58,702 bases of DNA from Clostridiales bacterium (GCA_017513085.1 JAFWDK010000011.1:1-58702), one strand, 5' to 3'; shown: positions 43,672 to 53,002, counted from the stretch's first letter. Translations and numbers: made by a program. Notes: generated from the letters alone by a model not told the origin.

Positions 43672-44769
43672 ATGACGAAAAAACAGAAAAAAAGATTAAA
43701 AAGAATTCTCCTGGCGGCGGCGATCCTGGGTATTCTCCTTCTGCTCACCGAGGTATCGGCGATCAGCGAACATATCCCGTTTCCGGAAAATGCAATCGCC
43801 AACCGTATCCTTATGACACTTCTTTTCCTTATCCCCTATCTGATCGTAGGATACGACGTCGTACTCGGTGCTGTTAAGAAGATCGGTAAAGGCCAGATCT
43901 TCGACGAAGAATTTCTCATGCTCATCGCCACGGCAGGCGCTTTTGCCATCGGAGAATATCCGGAAGCCACAGCCGTCATGCTCTTCTATCAGGTAGGAGA
44001 GCTTTTCCAGAGCATCGCGGTAGGACGCAGCAGAAAATCGATCTCGGATCTGATGGACATCTGCCCGGACAGCGCCATCGTGCTCCGCGCTGCAGAGGGA
44101 GAAGGCAGCGATACCGGCGCTTTGGCGGAAATCGAAGTGGACCCGAGCGAGGTGGAGATCGGCGAGACCGTGCTGGTCAAACCTGGTGAAAAGGTCCCGA
44201 TCGATGGCATTATTCTGGAAGGAAACACTTCGCTTAACACTTCCGCCCTCACCGGGGAAAGCGTCCCGGTAGACCGGAAAGTCGGAGACAAATGCTTTTC
44301 GGGAAGCATCAATCTGACACAGGCGATCAAGATCCGCACCACTTCTGCGTACGAAGACAGCACAGTGGCCAAGATCCTGGAACTGGTGGAAAACAGTACG
44401 GATAAAAAAGCACGTTCCGAGAATTTTATCACTCGCTTCTCGCGTTTCTACACACCGGCCGTTGTACTTTGCGCGATCCTGATCACTCTGATCTGCGCAT
44501 TCTTCACCAACCTTGGCCTCTCCCGGAGCCTGTACCGTGGTCTGATCTTTCTCGTCGTCTCCTGCCCGTGCGCCCTCGTGGTTTCCGTACCGCTGAGCTT
44601 TTTCGGTGGAATCGGTGCCGCCTCGCGTCAAGGCATTCTCGTCAAAGGCAGCAACTATCTCGAAGCGCTCGCTACCGTCGACACGATTGTGCTCGATAAG
44701 ACCGGCGACCCTGACCGAAGGGCGTTTCGCAGTAGAAGCCGTACATCCGAACGAAATCGATCCCGATGA
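43672..44769 (+). CDS. Zn/Cd-type P1B ATPase, N-terminal part (gene split by frameshift)
   Basis: 365 residues, of which ~345 are genuine. TM helices, the actuator motif LTGESVPVD, and the transport-site motif VVSCPCALVVS (CPC) are in place. The frame breaks at 44705-44707, inside the phosphorylation motif DKTGT, where one extra base turns DKTGTLTEG into DKTGDPDRR, and the tail is nonsense to the stop at 44769. The remaining half continues in the next frame. No N-terminal HMA domain is fused; it is encoded separately upstream. Either a recent disabling mutation or a sequencing error. Confidence 0.88.
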   Translation: MTKKQKKRLKRILLAAAILGILLLLTEVSAISEHIPFPENAIANRILMTLLFLIPYLIVGYDVVLGAVKKIGKGQIFDEEFLMLIATAGAFAIGEYPEATAVMLFYQVGELFQSIAVGRSRKSISDLMDICPDSAIVLRAAEGEGSDTGALAEIEVDPSEVEIGETVLVKPGEKVPIDGIILEGNTSLNTSALTGESVPVDRKVGDKCFSGSINLTQAIKIRTTSAYEDSTVAKILELVENSTDKKARSENFITRFSRFYTPAVVLCAILITLICAFFTNLGLSRSLYRGLIFLVVSCPCALVVSVPLSFFGGIGAASRQGILVKGSNYLEALATVDTIVLDKTGDPDRRAFRSRSRTSERNRSR

Positions 44770-45670
44770 GCTGATCGATATCGCCGCCCTTGCGGAAAGC
44801 CGTTCGAATCATCCGGTGGCCGAGTCCATCGTAAAAGCACACGGCACACACATCGACTCCAGCCGGCTTGGTGAGGTAGAGGAAATTGCAGGCAAAGGCA
44901 TCCGTGCGATCATCGACGGAAACACCTATTACGTAGGAAATGGTGCTCTCATGACCGAAATCGGAGCTGATTCCCACGAGTGTCACCTCCCCGGAACCAT
45001 CGTTCATGTCGCACGCGTAAAAGACTTGAATATCAAGCTTTGTAACAGTGTTACGGACAGTAACGGAAAAGAGATTCCGGTCTTCGATCCGAAATCCACC
45101 GAGTATTTAGGCCACATCGTCATCAACGATGTCATTAAAGAGGGTTCCAAAAATGCACTGGCGGATCTTCGCCGGGCGGGCGTCAAAAATGTGGTCATGC
45201 TCACCGGGGATAATGAAAAGGTTGCAAAAAAAGTCTCTACAGATGTTGGTGTGGACAAATTCTTTGCCGGCCTTCTCCCCGCTCAGAAAGTTGAGAAGCT
45301 CGAAGACCTCCTCGCCAAAAGAACCGGCAACGTTGCTTTTGTCGGTGACGGCATCAATGATGCTCCGGTACTGACCCGTGCAGATATCGGTATCGCCATG
45401 GGCGCGCTGGGTTCCGATGCAGCGATCGAGGCTGCGGATGTGGTTCTTATGAACGATGATCTCAGAAAGATCCCCGTTGCGGTTAAGATCGCCCGAAAGA
45501 CTCTTCGCATCGTCAAAGAGAACATCACTTTCTCCTTGGCCGTCAAGATCGGCATCATGGTGCTTGGCGCACTCGGTATCGCAGACATGAAGCTGGCCGT
45601 CTTCGGAGACGTCGGCGTCCTGATCCTCGCAATCCTAAATGCACTTCGCGTCCATCGGACCCGTGCCTAA
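44708..45670 (+). CDS. Zn/Cd-type P1B ATPase, C-terminal part (gene split by frameshift)
   Basis: Continues the upstream part in the +1 frame from TLTEGRFAVEAVHPNEID. It contains the ATP-binding motif SNHPVAESIV, the hinge FVGDGINDAPVLTRADIGIAMG and the final TM segments ending VFGDVGVLILAILNALRV, whose Asp-Gly pair is typical of Zn/Cd exporters (P1B-2). There is no start codon with a ribosome binding site at this point, so it would be translated only by frameshifting. The two parts together make a full-length pump of about 665 residues. Confidence 0.88.
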   Translation, partial: TLTEGRFAVEAVHPNEIDPDELIDIAALAESRSNHPVAESIVKAHGTHIDSSRLGEVEEIAGKGIRAIIDGNTYYVGNGALMTEIGADSHECHLPGTIVHVARVKDLNIKLCNSVTDSNGKEIPVFDPKSTEYLGHIVINDVIKEGSKNALADLRRAGVKNVVMLTGDNEKVAKKVSTDVGVDKFFAGLLPAQKVEKLEDLLAKRTGNVAFVGDGINDAPVLTRADIGIAMGALGSDAAIEAADVVLMNDDLRKIPVAVKIARKTLRIVKENITFSLAVKIGIMVLGALGIADMKLAVFGDVGVLILAILNALRVHRTRA

Positions 45671-45695
45671 GCCAAACAAATACCTGACCTGAACG

Positions 45696-45740
45696 ATTAC
45701 GTGTGGAATCCACATTTTGTGCGAATCCGCACGTAATTTG
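45696..45740 (+). terminator. Terminator after the ATPase gene
   Basis: ATTACGTGTGGA (45696-45707) pairs with TCCGCACGTAAT (45726-45737), one G-U pair, followed by TTGTTTT. From 45741 to 45881 I see nothing further. Confidence 0.75.
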
Positions 45741-45881
45741 TTTTCACGGAACCGGCGACTACGGGTGAAACTAAAGAAATGCCGAATTCACCACTAATTC
45801 CGCCAGTCAGTTTCCCCTAACCGCCGAAAATCACATTTGAAAAGTCTCTTTCAGGAATCCATTTCCAACTACCGGTTTTTC

Positions 45882-46652
45882 TCAAACCTTCCGAAGATCC
45901 AGGATGTTGTCCCCGACATCGATATCGTGGCGGGCAAGGAATTTCTTCAAGCCTCTCACCTTTTCCGGCTGAAGGATCAGCTTCGGCGTATGGGCATCGC
46001 AGCCGATCACAAAACGCGCACCTCTTGAAGCAGCCATTCTGAAGAACCGGTCGCAAGGATAATTCCGCCCGTCCGTAAATCCGTAGATATTGATCTCCAA
46101 CGGAATGTCTAATTCCACGGAAGCATCCACGAGACGTTCCATATGTTCCTCATACACATCGTCCCTACCGGTAAAATTGATCAGATCCGGGTGCGCCAGA
46201 TAGGTAAAAAGTCCGGTCTGCATACCCTCGATGGTCGTATCCACATATGCCTTCAGACGATCCTCGTTTGACGTCGGCGCACCGGTATAAAAACCATAGA
46301 CCTCGTCCGGAACATAGTGCTGACCTTGAATGATATAGTCCAAAGGAAACTTCCGTAGTTCAGCAAGAAGCGGTTCAAAGTATTTTTCCGAATACTCCAC
46401 CTCATATCCGATCAATATTTTGATCTTCGATTTATACTCTTCCCGAAGCTTCAAAAGCGTCGAAGTATAGTCATCAAGTTCCGACATTCTCATGCGGATC
46501 CCGGAATGGAAATCCTCCGGATACGGCTGCGGGCAATGGTCCGAGAAGCCCAGGATCTGAAAACCCTGCTTGATCGCCGCCTCAATATACTCGCGCTCGG
46601 TCCCGACCGCGTGATGGCATCTTGTTGTATGCGTATGGTAATTCGCCAGCAT
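45882..46652 (-). CDS. PHP-domain histidinol-phosphatase-like protein
   Basis: 256 residues. PHP metal motifs are NYHTHTTRCHHAVG, GFSDHCPQPYP, GYEVEYSEKYFEPL, DYIIQGQHYV, AHPDLINF, EINIYGF and GCDAHTPKLI, which closely match HisJ/HisK-type histidinol phosphatases. It would dephosphorylate histidinol phosphate in histidine synthesis. No other his genes are nearby, so a different phosphoester substrate is possible. Monocistronic. Confidence 0.88.
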   Translation of the reverse strand: MLANYHTHTTRCHHAVGTEREYIEAAIKQGFQILGFSDHCPQPYPEDFHSGIRMRMSELDDYTSTLLKLREEYKSKIKILIGYEVEYSEKYFEPLLAELRKFPLDYIIQGQHYVPDEVYGFYTGAPTSNEDRLKAYVDTTIEGMQTGLFTYLAHPDLINFTGRDDVYEEHMERLVDASVELDIPLEINIYGFTDGRNYPCDRFFRMAASRGARFVIGCDAHTPKLILQPEKVRGLKKFLARHDIDVGDNILDLRKV

Positions 46653-46715
46653 AGATATATCCTTTCATGAGAACTCCCCGTTCACGCCCCATATCTTACC
46701 ACACTTTACATGTTG

Positions 46716-46771
46716 TTGACAGGAAAATCGATCAGTCTTATAATGAATCTCGATGATATCAATTTGATATC
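46716..46771 (+). promoter_or_regulatory. SPFH-Arc operon promoter with palindromic operator
   Basis: TTGACA (46716-46721) and TATAAT (46739-46744), 17-bp spacer, match the consensus exactly. GATATCAA-T-TTGATATC (46755-46771) is a perfect palindrome at the start point, so the strong promoter is probably repressed by a dimeric regulator. Confidence 0.8.
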
Positions 46772-46790
46772 GTATCGACTCACTAATCAA

Positions 46791-46811
46791 GAAGCACTTC
46801 TTTGGTGCTTC
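46791..46811 (+). other. Hairpin in the SPFH gene leader
   Basis: GAAGCAC (46791-46797) pairs with GTGCTTC (46805-46811). It has no T-run. It lies between operator and start codon. Confidence 0.4.
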
Positions 46812-46839
46812 AGCATGACACACGAAAGAGGTGGAGAAA

Positions 46840-47877
46840 ATGAATCAGAACAAAATTATCGAAGAGAAGATCCTGCGCGGACGCAAGATCGGAGGATTGG
46901 TCGTATTCCTCTACATCCTGCTCTTTATCGGCTCGATCGCCGGCATAATTTACTGCGTGGCCAATTCAGTAGACGACAATCCGGAACCGCTGGCGCTGTT
47001 TATCGCCTGTATTGCTTTTATCTTCTTTGGGTGGATCCCGCTCTGCGGACTCAAAGTATTAAAGCCGAATGAAGCATTAGTGCTTACACTTTTCGGTAAG
47101 TACATCGGAACCTTGAAGGGCGATGGATTCTTCTTTGTAAACCCGTTCTGCTCTGCTTTCAACCCGGCAGCCAGCACACATCTTGGACAGAGCGGTGATG
47201 TCAGCACGAAGCGCATCATCTCAACCGCCGGCGGACAGACAGCAACCAATATAGAAATTGCTTCCAAGAAGATCTCACTTAAGGTCATGACTCTTTCCAA
47301 CAGTAAGCAGAAAGTCAACGACGTACTTGGTAATCCGGTCGAGGTTGCTGTAGCGGTAATGTGGAAGGTATCGAATACTGCGAAAGCTGTTTTTAACGTT
47401 GACAACTTTAAGGAATACCTTTCCCTTCAGTGCGACACGGCAGTACGAAATGTCGTAAAAGTATATCCGTATGACGTAACCGATAATGTTGACACCACCG
47501 GTGACGGTGAAGCCGATGACGGTTCCCTCCGTGGCTCCACAGAAGTAGTCGCAAGACGTATTAAGGAAGAGATCCAGAGCAAAGTTGAAGAAGCCGGTCT
47601 GGAGATCGTAGATGCAAGAATCACCTACCTCGCGTATGCACCGGAAATCGCCGCTGCGATGCTCCAGCGTCAACAGGCAGCAGCGATCGTAGATGCAAGA
47701 AAGCTGATCGTCGATGGTGCAGTCGGCATGGTAGAAATGGCGCTCGAAAGATTGTCCGAGAAGAAAACAGTCGAACTGGATGAGGAAAGGAAGGCGGCAA
47801 TGGTTTCCAATCTCCTGGTCGTACTGTGCGGCAATAAGGAAGCCCAGCCGATCGTAAACTCCGGGAGCTTGTATTGA
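46840..47877 (+). CDS. SPFH (band 7/stomatin-like) domain membrane protein
   Basis: 345 residues. Two hydrophobic helices (about 20-45 and 47-67) are followed by an SPFH domain (GLKVLKPNEALVLTLFGKYIGTLKGDGFFFVNPF ... NPVEVAVAVMWKVSNTAKAVFNVDNFKEYLSLQCDTAVRNVVKVYPYD) and a helical end (EAGLEIVDARITYLAYAPEIAAAMLQRQQAAAIVDARKLIVDGAVGMVEMALERL). SPFH proteins form membrane scaffolds and are often paired with an Arc-type protein in Firmicutes. The start at 46840 has AGAGGTGG upstream; the frame opens earlier at a GTG. It overlaps the Arc gene by 1 base. Confidence 0.9.
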   Translation: MNQNKIIEEKILRGRKIGGLVVFLYILLFIGSIAGIIYCVANSVDDNPEPLALFIACIAFIFFGWIPLCGLKVLKPNEALVLTLFGKYIGTLKGDGFFFVNPFCSAFNPAASTHLGQSGDVSTKRIISTAGGQTATNIEIASKKISLKVMTLSNSKQKVNDVLGNPVEVAVAVMWKVSNTAKAVFNVDNFKEYLSLQCDTAVRNVVKVYPYDVTDNVDTTGDGEADDGSLRGSTEVVARRIKEEIQSKVEEAGLEIVDARITYLAYAPEIAAAMLQRQQAAAIVDARKLIVDGAVGMVEMALERLSEKKTVELDEERKAAMVSNLLVVLCGNKEAQPIVNSGSLY

Positions 47878-48071
47878 TGGCTGAGAAGAAACAGATCCCA
47901 TTACGGCTTTCCGCCAAGCTGTACGATGCTATCGCTGCATGGGCGGAAGATGATTTCCGCTCCGTCAACGGGCAGATCGAATACCTTTTGACCGAATGCG
48001 TCAAACAGCGCAAGAAGAACGGGAAATACGTTTCCGAAGAACTGGATAAAGGTATCGACCTGGATATCTGA
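47877..48071 (+). CDS. Arc-like ribbon-helix-helix protein
   Basis: 64 residues. QIPLRLSAKLYDAIAAWAEDDFRSVNGQIEYLLTECVKQ is the Arc/MetJ ribbon-helix-helix pattern (beta strand PLRL, then two helices with RSVNxxIEYLL). It overlaps the SPFH stop (TGATG). Either a DNA-binding autoregulator acting on the palindrome at 46755-46771 or a cytoplasmic partner of the SPFH scaffold; the overlap supports joint production but not which. Confidence 0.88.
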   Translation: MAEKKQIPLRLSAKLYDAIAAWAEDDFRSVNGQIEYLLTECVKQRKKNGKYVSEELDKGIDLDI

Positions 48072-48145
48072 GAGAGATCCTAATCGCGCCGTATTCCGGC
48101 TACAAAGTAAAACAGACGCCCCTTATTCAGGGTTTAAAAAAATGA

Positions 48146-48185
48146 GGAAGCTGTCTCAAAACATGAGGCAGCTTCCCTTCTTTTT
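48146..48185 (+). terminator. Terminator of the SPFH-Arc operon
   Basis: GGAAGCTG (48146-48153) pairs with CAGCTTCC (48169-48176), extended by CTCA/TGAG inside, then a T-rich tail. Confidence 0.85.
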
Positions 48186-48291
48186 GCGCGGCTCCGGGCA
48201 ATTATCTTTTACAGTTCCGTAACCATTGGCATACATGCATCATGATATAATAAATATCAGTTAGTTACCGGCAACTTACGGAGGCAATGCT

Positions 48292-49308
48292 GTGGATCTG
48301 AAATCGATCAAGAAACTCACCTTTACCATCAATACCTTGATACTCTTCCTGGTATTTTGTCTTGCGGGCTTTTTCTACTTATGCAAAGCCACTTTTCTTA
48401 TCTGGTTCAGCCTCCCGACCGCGCTGGTCTATGTATTAGGATTCCTCCTGATCGCAAACGACAGACTGGATTACTATGTCCGCATCGTTTACAGCTGGCT
48501 GACTCTCTATATGAGCATCACCACAGTCTGTCTAGGTTACAAACTCGGATTTCACCTTTACTGTCTGTCCATGATCCCTATCATTTTCTACACGGAATAC
48601 ATGGCCGAAAAGCTTGGCAAGAAGAAGATCAATGCTTTTATCGTCAGCGGGCTGATCGTGATCTGTTACCTGCTCTCTACCGGATACGCCGCATATGCCG
48701 GACCTATCTACGAAGTGAACAATAATATCGCCGGACTCTTCTGGATCATTAACTCCGCCATCGTCCTATTCTTCTTGATTGCCTATTCCCGCATCATGCT
48801 GGGCATGGTCAACAACTACGAAAAAAAGATCACAGAGATCGCACACAAGGATAGACTGACAGGGCTTTACAACCGGCATTACATGATGCAGCAACTGGAA
48901 GAAGCCGCCACTTCAAGCGAAAAATCCTATGTCGCCATGATCGACATCGATAACTTCAAACAGATCAACGATCAATACGGTCACAACGCCGGCGACTATG
49001 TGCTGACAAATCTGTCGCGCATTATGCAGGAAATCTGCACCGGATGCGAGATCTCCAGATGGGGCGGCGAAGAATTTCTTCTTCTCGGTCAGGGCGAAAC
49101 TGCAAGCACCGGTCAAGAGCTAGTCGAGAAGCTCAGGAAACGCGTCGAATCCGAATCCTTTCTCTTTGAAAAAGAAAACATCCGCGTCACGATCACCGTT
49201 GGCCTATCCCAAAAGGTGAAAGACCAGATGGTAGATCTCTGGGTGAAAGACGCGGATGACAAGCTCTACTTTGGTAAGAAAAACGGCAAAAACCGTGTGA
49301 TCATTTAA
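48292..49308 (+). CDS. Diguanylate cyclase (GGDEF) with N-terminal membrane sensor
   Basis: 338 residues, GTG start with GGAGG 7 bases upstream. Six TM helices fill the first ~175 residues. The GGDEF domain has DRLTGLYNRHYM, DIDNFKQINDQYGHNAGDYVL and an intact RWGGEEFLLLG active site, but no RxxD product-inhibition site five residues before it. It should make cyclic di-GMP in response to an unknown membrane signal. Its last 8 bases overlap the tail of the converging aldo/keto reductase gene. Confidence 0.92.
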   Translation: MDLKSIKKLTFTINTLILFLVFCLAGFFYLCKATFLIWFSLPTALVYVLGFLLIANDRLDYYVRIVYSWLTLYMSITTVCLGYKLGFHLYCLSMIPIIFYTEYMAEKLGKKKINAFIVSGLIVICYLLSTGYAAYAGPIYEVNNNIAGLFWIINSAIVLFFLIAYSRIMLGMVNNYEKKITEIAHKDRLTGLYNRHYMMQQLEEAATSSEKSYVAMIDIDNFKQINDQYGHNAGDYVLTNLSRIMQEICTGCEISRWGGEEFLLLGQGETASTGQELVEKLRKRVESESFLFEKENIRVTITVGLSQKVKDQMVDLWVKDADDKLYFGKKNGKNRVII

Positions 49309-50437
49309 TGACTTTTTCAACGTACTCTTCCAGACGGTCGCGGATCTGGATGTGCTGCGGGCACACCTCTTCGCAAGCTCCACAATGGATGCACTCATCG
49401 GCTCTCTTCTTGCCCGGGTTGATCACGCTGAACTTTTCCTCGACCTTGGCGCGCTCGACGTTCTTATAAAGCGTAACGATATTCAGCGACTTAAATGTAC
49501 CCGGAATACCGATATCCATCGGGCAGACTTTCGTGCAATACTGGCATGACGTGCAAGGAACGATCGGGATCGCCTCCAGCGTCTGTCTTGCCTTTTCCAT
49601 CACCGCCTGCTCATTCTCATCCAGTTTTTTAAAATCCGCCATGTAGGAAAGATTATCCTTCATCTGCTCGACATTACTCATGCCCGAAAGCACGGTAATA
49701 ACGCCATCCAGGCTGGCCGCAAACCGCACTGCCCAGGACGCCAGCGAAGCATCCGGATCCGCCTCTTTCAAAACCTGAGCCACTTCCTCCGGCGGGTTCG
49801 CAAGAAGACCACCCTTGACCGGTTCCATAATGATCACCGGCTTATTGTATTTTCTCGCCATCTCATATACTTTCCGCGACTGGATCTCCGCATTTTCCCA
49901 GTCCGCGTAGTTGATCTGCAACTGCACAAACTCAGCCTCCGGATGCGCCTTCAGGATCTCTTCCAGCTCTTCCGCCGTCGAATGGAAAGAAAAACCGACA
50001 TGACGGATCTTTCCTTCCGCTTTCTTCTCCTGCACGAAATTCCAAAGATCAAAATCATCGAAAGGCTTCGTCCGGTTCTGGCCCAGATTGTGAAGCAGAT
50101 AGAAATCGAAATATCCGGCGCCGGTCCGCTTCAAAGAAGTCTCGAACTGCGCGATCGCATCCTCTCTTGTCTTACAATTGATCCACGCCGCATTCTTCGT
50201 GGCCAGGAGAAACTTCTCACGCGGATATCTCTCCACCAAAGCCTGGCGGATCGCGTCTTCACTTCCCCCGTACGCCCACGCGGTATCGAAATACGTACAC
50301 CCGGCCGCAAGGAAAAGATCGACCATTTCCTTCGTCTGCTCGATATCAATAACATCCTGCTCCCCTTCCACTCTCGGAAGGCGCATCAGTCCAAATCCCA
50401 ACTTCTTTACGTCATGTCCCAAGTAATTCTCATCCAT
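49301..50437 (-). CDS. Aldo/keto reductase with C-terminal 4Fe-4S domain
   Basis: 378 residues. The TIM-barrel part has FGLMRLPRVEG, the active-site Asp/Tyr in TYFDTAWAYGGSEDAI, Lys in FLLATKN and His in FYLLHNL. The end carries two [4Fe-4S] motifs, CTSCQYCTKVCPMDI and CIHCGACEEVCPQHI. The start at 50437 has GGGAGG upstream; a longer frame reaches 50503. Such proteins are common in gut anaerobes; the ferredoxin-like end suggests a ferredoxin-linked or flavin-free reductive route. Substrate unknown. Confidence 0.93.
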   Translation of the reverse strand: MDENYLGHDVKKLGFGLMRLPRVEGEQDVIDIEQTKEMVDLFLAAGCTYFDTAWAYGGSEDAIRQALVERYPREKFLLATKNAAWINCKTREDAIAQFETSLKRTGAGYFDFYLLHNLGQNRTKPFDDFDLWNFVQEKKAEGKIRHVGFSFHSTAEELEEILKAHPEAEFVQLQINYADWENAEIQSRKVYEMARKYNKPVIIMEPVKGGLLANPPEEVAQVLKEADPDASLASWAVRFAASLDGVITVLSGMSNVEQMKDNLSYMADFKKLDENEQAVMEKARQTLEAIPIVPCTSCQYCTKVCPMDIGIPGTFKSLNIVTLYKNVERAKVEEKFSVINPGKKRADECIHCGACEEVCPQHIQIRDRLEEYVEKVIK

Positions 50438-50598
50438 AGAAACCTCCCCCGGCTCTTGATGTGACCCGCTATTAAAATGTGTACCTCTTTCTTTCCGGAG
50501 CACGACTCTTTCCCAAAAGCACTTGCGCCCGTACTTCTGATTATACCTTATACGTGGCCGTAAAGTAATCCTTAGTTCTCTTTATCCCGCGTGTTTGG

Positions 50599-50604
50599 TA
50601 TAAT
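50599..50604 (+). promoter_or_regulatory. Extended -10 promoter of the double glycosyltransferase gene
   Basis: TGGTATAAT, an extended -10 with TATAAT at 50599-50604, 46 bases before the start codon. No good -35. Confidence 0.6.
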
Positions 50605-50649
50605 GAGCTGGATCCGTATGAAGGAAAAGAAGTTAAAAGAGGATAGTAT

Positions 50650-52995
50650 ATGAAAATAGCCATTGTCAGTCCGAGTCCCGTACCGTTTACCATCGGAGGC
50701 GCAGAAAATCTTGCCTGGGGGCTTTGCGAATCGATCAACAAATATACGAAGCATCAGGCTGAACTCATCAAGTTGCCCAGCAAAGAATTTGAATTCTGGG
50801 ATCTTGTCGAAAACTATTACCAGTTCTATAACCTCGACTTAAGTCATTTTGACCTGGTGATCTCCACCAAGTATCCGGCCTGGATGGTCAAGCACGATAA
50901 CTGCATGGTCTACATGCTCCATACTCTTCGCGGACTCTATGACACCTATCCGCAGATGGATCTGAAAGAAGAAGTCGATCCGTCCTGTCCTGCTGTCAAC
51001 AGCATTCTTTCCTACATGGAAAAGCACAGGAACTACCATGACCTGAAGATCTTTTTCGAGAAACTTTTCAAACTCAAGAACGATACTTCCATCCCGGCCT
51101 CTTTCTTTGCTTTCCCGGGTCCTTTTATCAGAAAGATCGTGCACTATCTCGATTACTGCGCACTTTCCCAGGACGGCATGCACAAGTGGGCGGCCATCTC
51201 GAATACCGTAAAAAACAGAAAAGACTATTTTCCGGAATATGCAAATGTCGACGTGGTCTATCCGCCGACGATCCTCAAGGACTGTAACACCGGAGATTGC
51301 AAGCACATCTTTTTCTGCAGCCGTCTCGACGCGCCGAAGCGTATCGATATGCTCGTTCGCGCCATGAAGCACGTCAAGAGTGACGTCAAGCTCTACATTG
51401 CCGGCACCGGTCCGGAAAGAGACAAGCTCCTCGAGCTGGCCAAAGATGACCCGCGCATCAAGTTCCTCGGATTCGTGTCCGACCAGGAAGTCGAAGAATA
51501 CTATGCCAACGCGATCTGTATCCCGTACTTTCCTTTTGACGAGGATTACGGATATATCACGATCGAAGCCATGCTTCACAAGAAGCCGGTCATCACGACG
51601 ACCGACGCCGGCGGGCCGAACGAATTTGTGGAAGACGGAGTAAACGGCTTCGTCGTGCCTTTTGAAGAAAGAGCCATTGCCGAGAAGATCGACTATCTGG
51701 CACAGCATATCGATGAGGCAAAAGAGATGGGCGTCAAAGCCTACGACAAAGTCAAGGATATCACCTGGGAGCGTGCCGTCGCTTCTCTTCTGGATATGGA
51801 GGGCGAGCGTCTGCACGACAAGAAGATCGTCGTGACCAATACTTTTGCCATCACGCCGGTCATGGGCGGAGGTCAGGCCAGAGTCTTCAACCTCTATAAG
51901 AGCGCAGCGCAAAAGTGCGATGTTGAGATCGTCGCCTACACGGTTTCCGACGAAAAACCCAGAAAGAGAAAGATCGCCCGCGGTCTTACTGAGACGGTCA
52001 TTCCGAAGTCTGCTGCACATCAGGCGGAAGAGAACAAACTTACCGATCTGTTCCAGAAGCCGGTAACGGACATTGCCATGCCGCTCCTCGGCGAAATGAC
52101 ACCGGAGTACACTGCCAAACTGGAAGAAGCCACGAAGGATGCGGATCTGGTGATCCTTTCCCATCCTTACACCTACAACCAGTATCTCAAGCACGCCTCT
52201 CATCTGCCGTTCGCCTATGAAGCACAGGATATCGAGTATCTTCTGAAAAAGGAAATGTTTAAGGATGTCGATCATCCAAAAGCACAGGAGCTTCTGGAGA
52301 ACCTCCACAAGATCGAGAAGGAATGCTGTGAGAAGAGTCAGTTCATCATGACATGCTCGCAGGAAGATAAAGACAAACTCGTCGAGCTTTACGGTATCAC
52401 GCCGGATAAGATCCTCGTCGTTCCGAACGGTGTGGATTGCAAAGCCACGACGTACACAGACGTGGACACCCGTCTTCTGAACAAGAAAGAAGCCGGTCTG
52501 GAAAAAGAAAAGATCGGTATCTTCATGGGAAGCTGGCACGGACCGAACCTTGAATCTGGTGAGATCATCGTAGAGACGGCCAAGAGCTGCCCCGACACGA
52601 AGTTCTTCATCATCGGAAGCATGTGTTCTTATTTCCTGCATCGTCCTCTGCCGTCCAATGTAGCGCTCCTGGGCATGGTTTCCGACGACGAAAAGACACG
52701 TATCTTCAGCATCGCGGATTTCGCCCTGAACCCGATGTATTCCGGATCAGGCACGAATCTGAAGATGTTCGATTATATGTCGGCCGGTCTTCCGATCATC
52801 ACCTCGATGTTCGGCACGCGCGGCATTGAGAACAAGGACCTCTTCATTCTTGCCGAAAAAGAAAGCCTGGCCGAAACGATCAACCATTTCGACCTGGCTT
52901 CTATGCGGGATAAAGTGGAAGCGTCCAGAAAGTACGCAGAAGATATCTTCGATTGGAAAGTCATCGTGAAGCCTCTTCTTGAGAAGCTCCCGTAA
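50650..52995 (+). CDS. Tandem fused GT4-type glycosyltransferases
   Basis: 781 residues made of two GT-B units. Unit 1 (1-~390) opens IAIVSPSPVPFTIGGAENLAWGL, has FFCSRLDAPKRIDMLVRAM, and the EX7E region PFDEDYGYITIEAMLHKKPVI. Unit 2 (~395-781) opens KIVVTNTFAITPVMGGGQARVFNLY, with VVPNGVDC, GIFMGSWHGPNLESGEIIVE and SGSGTNLKMFDYMSAGLPII. Each has its own N- and C-terminal Rossmann domains. Likely builds a cell-surface polysaccharide by two sequential sugar transfers in the cytoplasm. No neighbouring polysaccharide genes are present. It lies alone and ends 7 bases from the converging zinc-ribbon gene. Confidence 0.88.
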   Translation: MKIAIVSPSPVPFTIGGAENLAWGLCESINKYTKHQAELIKLPSKEFEFWDLVENYYQFYNLDLSHFDLVISTKYPAWMVKHDNCMVYMLHTLRGLYDTYPQMDLKEEVDPSCPAVNSILSYMEKHRNYHDLKIFFEKLFKLKNDTSIPASFFAFPGPFIRKIVHYLDYCALSQDGMHKWAAISNTVKNRKDYFPEYANVDVVYPPTILKDCNTGDCKHIFFCSRLDAPKRIDMLVRAMKHVKSDVKLYIAGTGPERDKLLELAKDDPRIKFLGFVSDQEVEEYYANAICIPYFPFDEDYGYITIEAMLHKKPVITTTDAGGPNEFVEDGVNGFVVPFEERAIAEKIDYLAQHIDEAKEMGVKAYDKVKDITWERAVASLLDMEGERLHDKKIVVTNTFAITPVMGGGQARVFNLYKSAAQKCDVEIVAYTVSDEKPRKRKIARGLTETVIPKSAAHQAEENKLTDLFQKPVTDIAMPLLGEMTPEYTAKLEEATKDADLVILSHPYTYNQYLKHASHLPFAYEAQDIEYLLKKEMFKDVDHPKAQELLENLHKIEKECCEKSQFIMTCSQEDKDKLVELYGITPDKILVVPNGVDCKATTYTDVDTRLLNKKEAGLEKEKIGIFMGSWHGPNLESGEIIVETAKSCPDTKFFIIGSMCSYFLHRPLPSNVALLGMVSDDEKTRIFSIADFALNPMYSGSGTNLKMFDYMSAGLPIITSMFGTRGIENKDLFILAEKESLAETINHFDLASMRDKVEASRKYAEDIFDWKVIVKPLLEKLP

Positions 52996-53002
52996 GTTCA
53001 AT

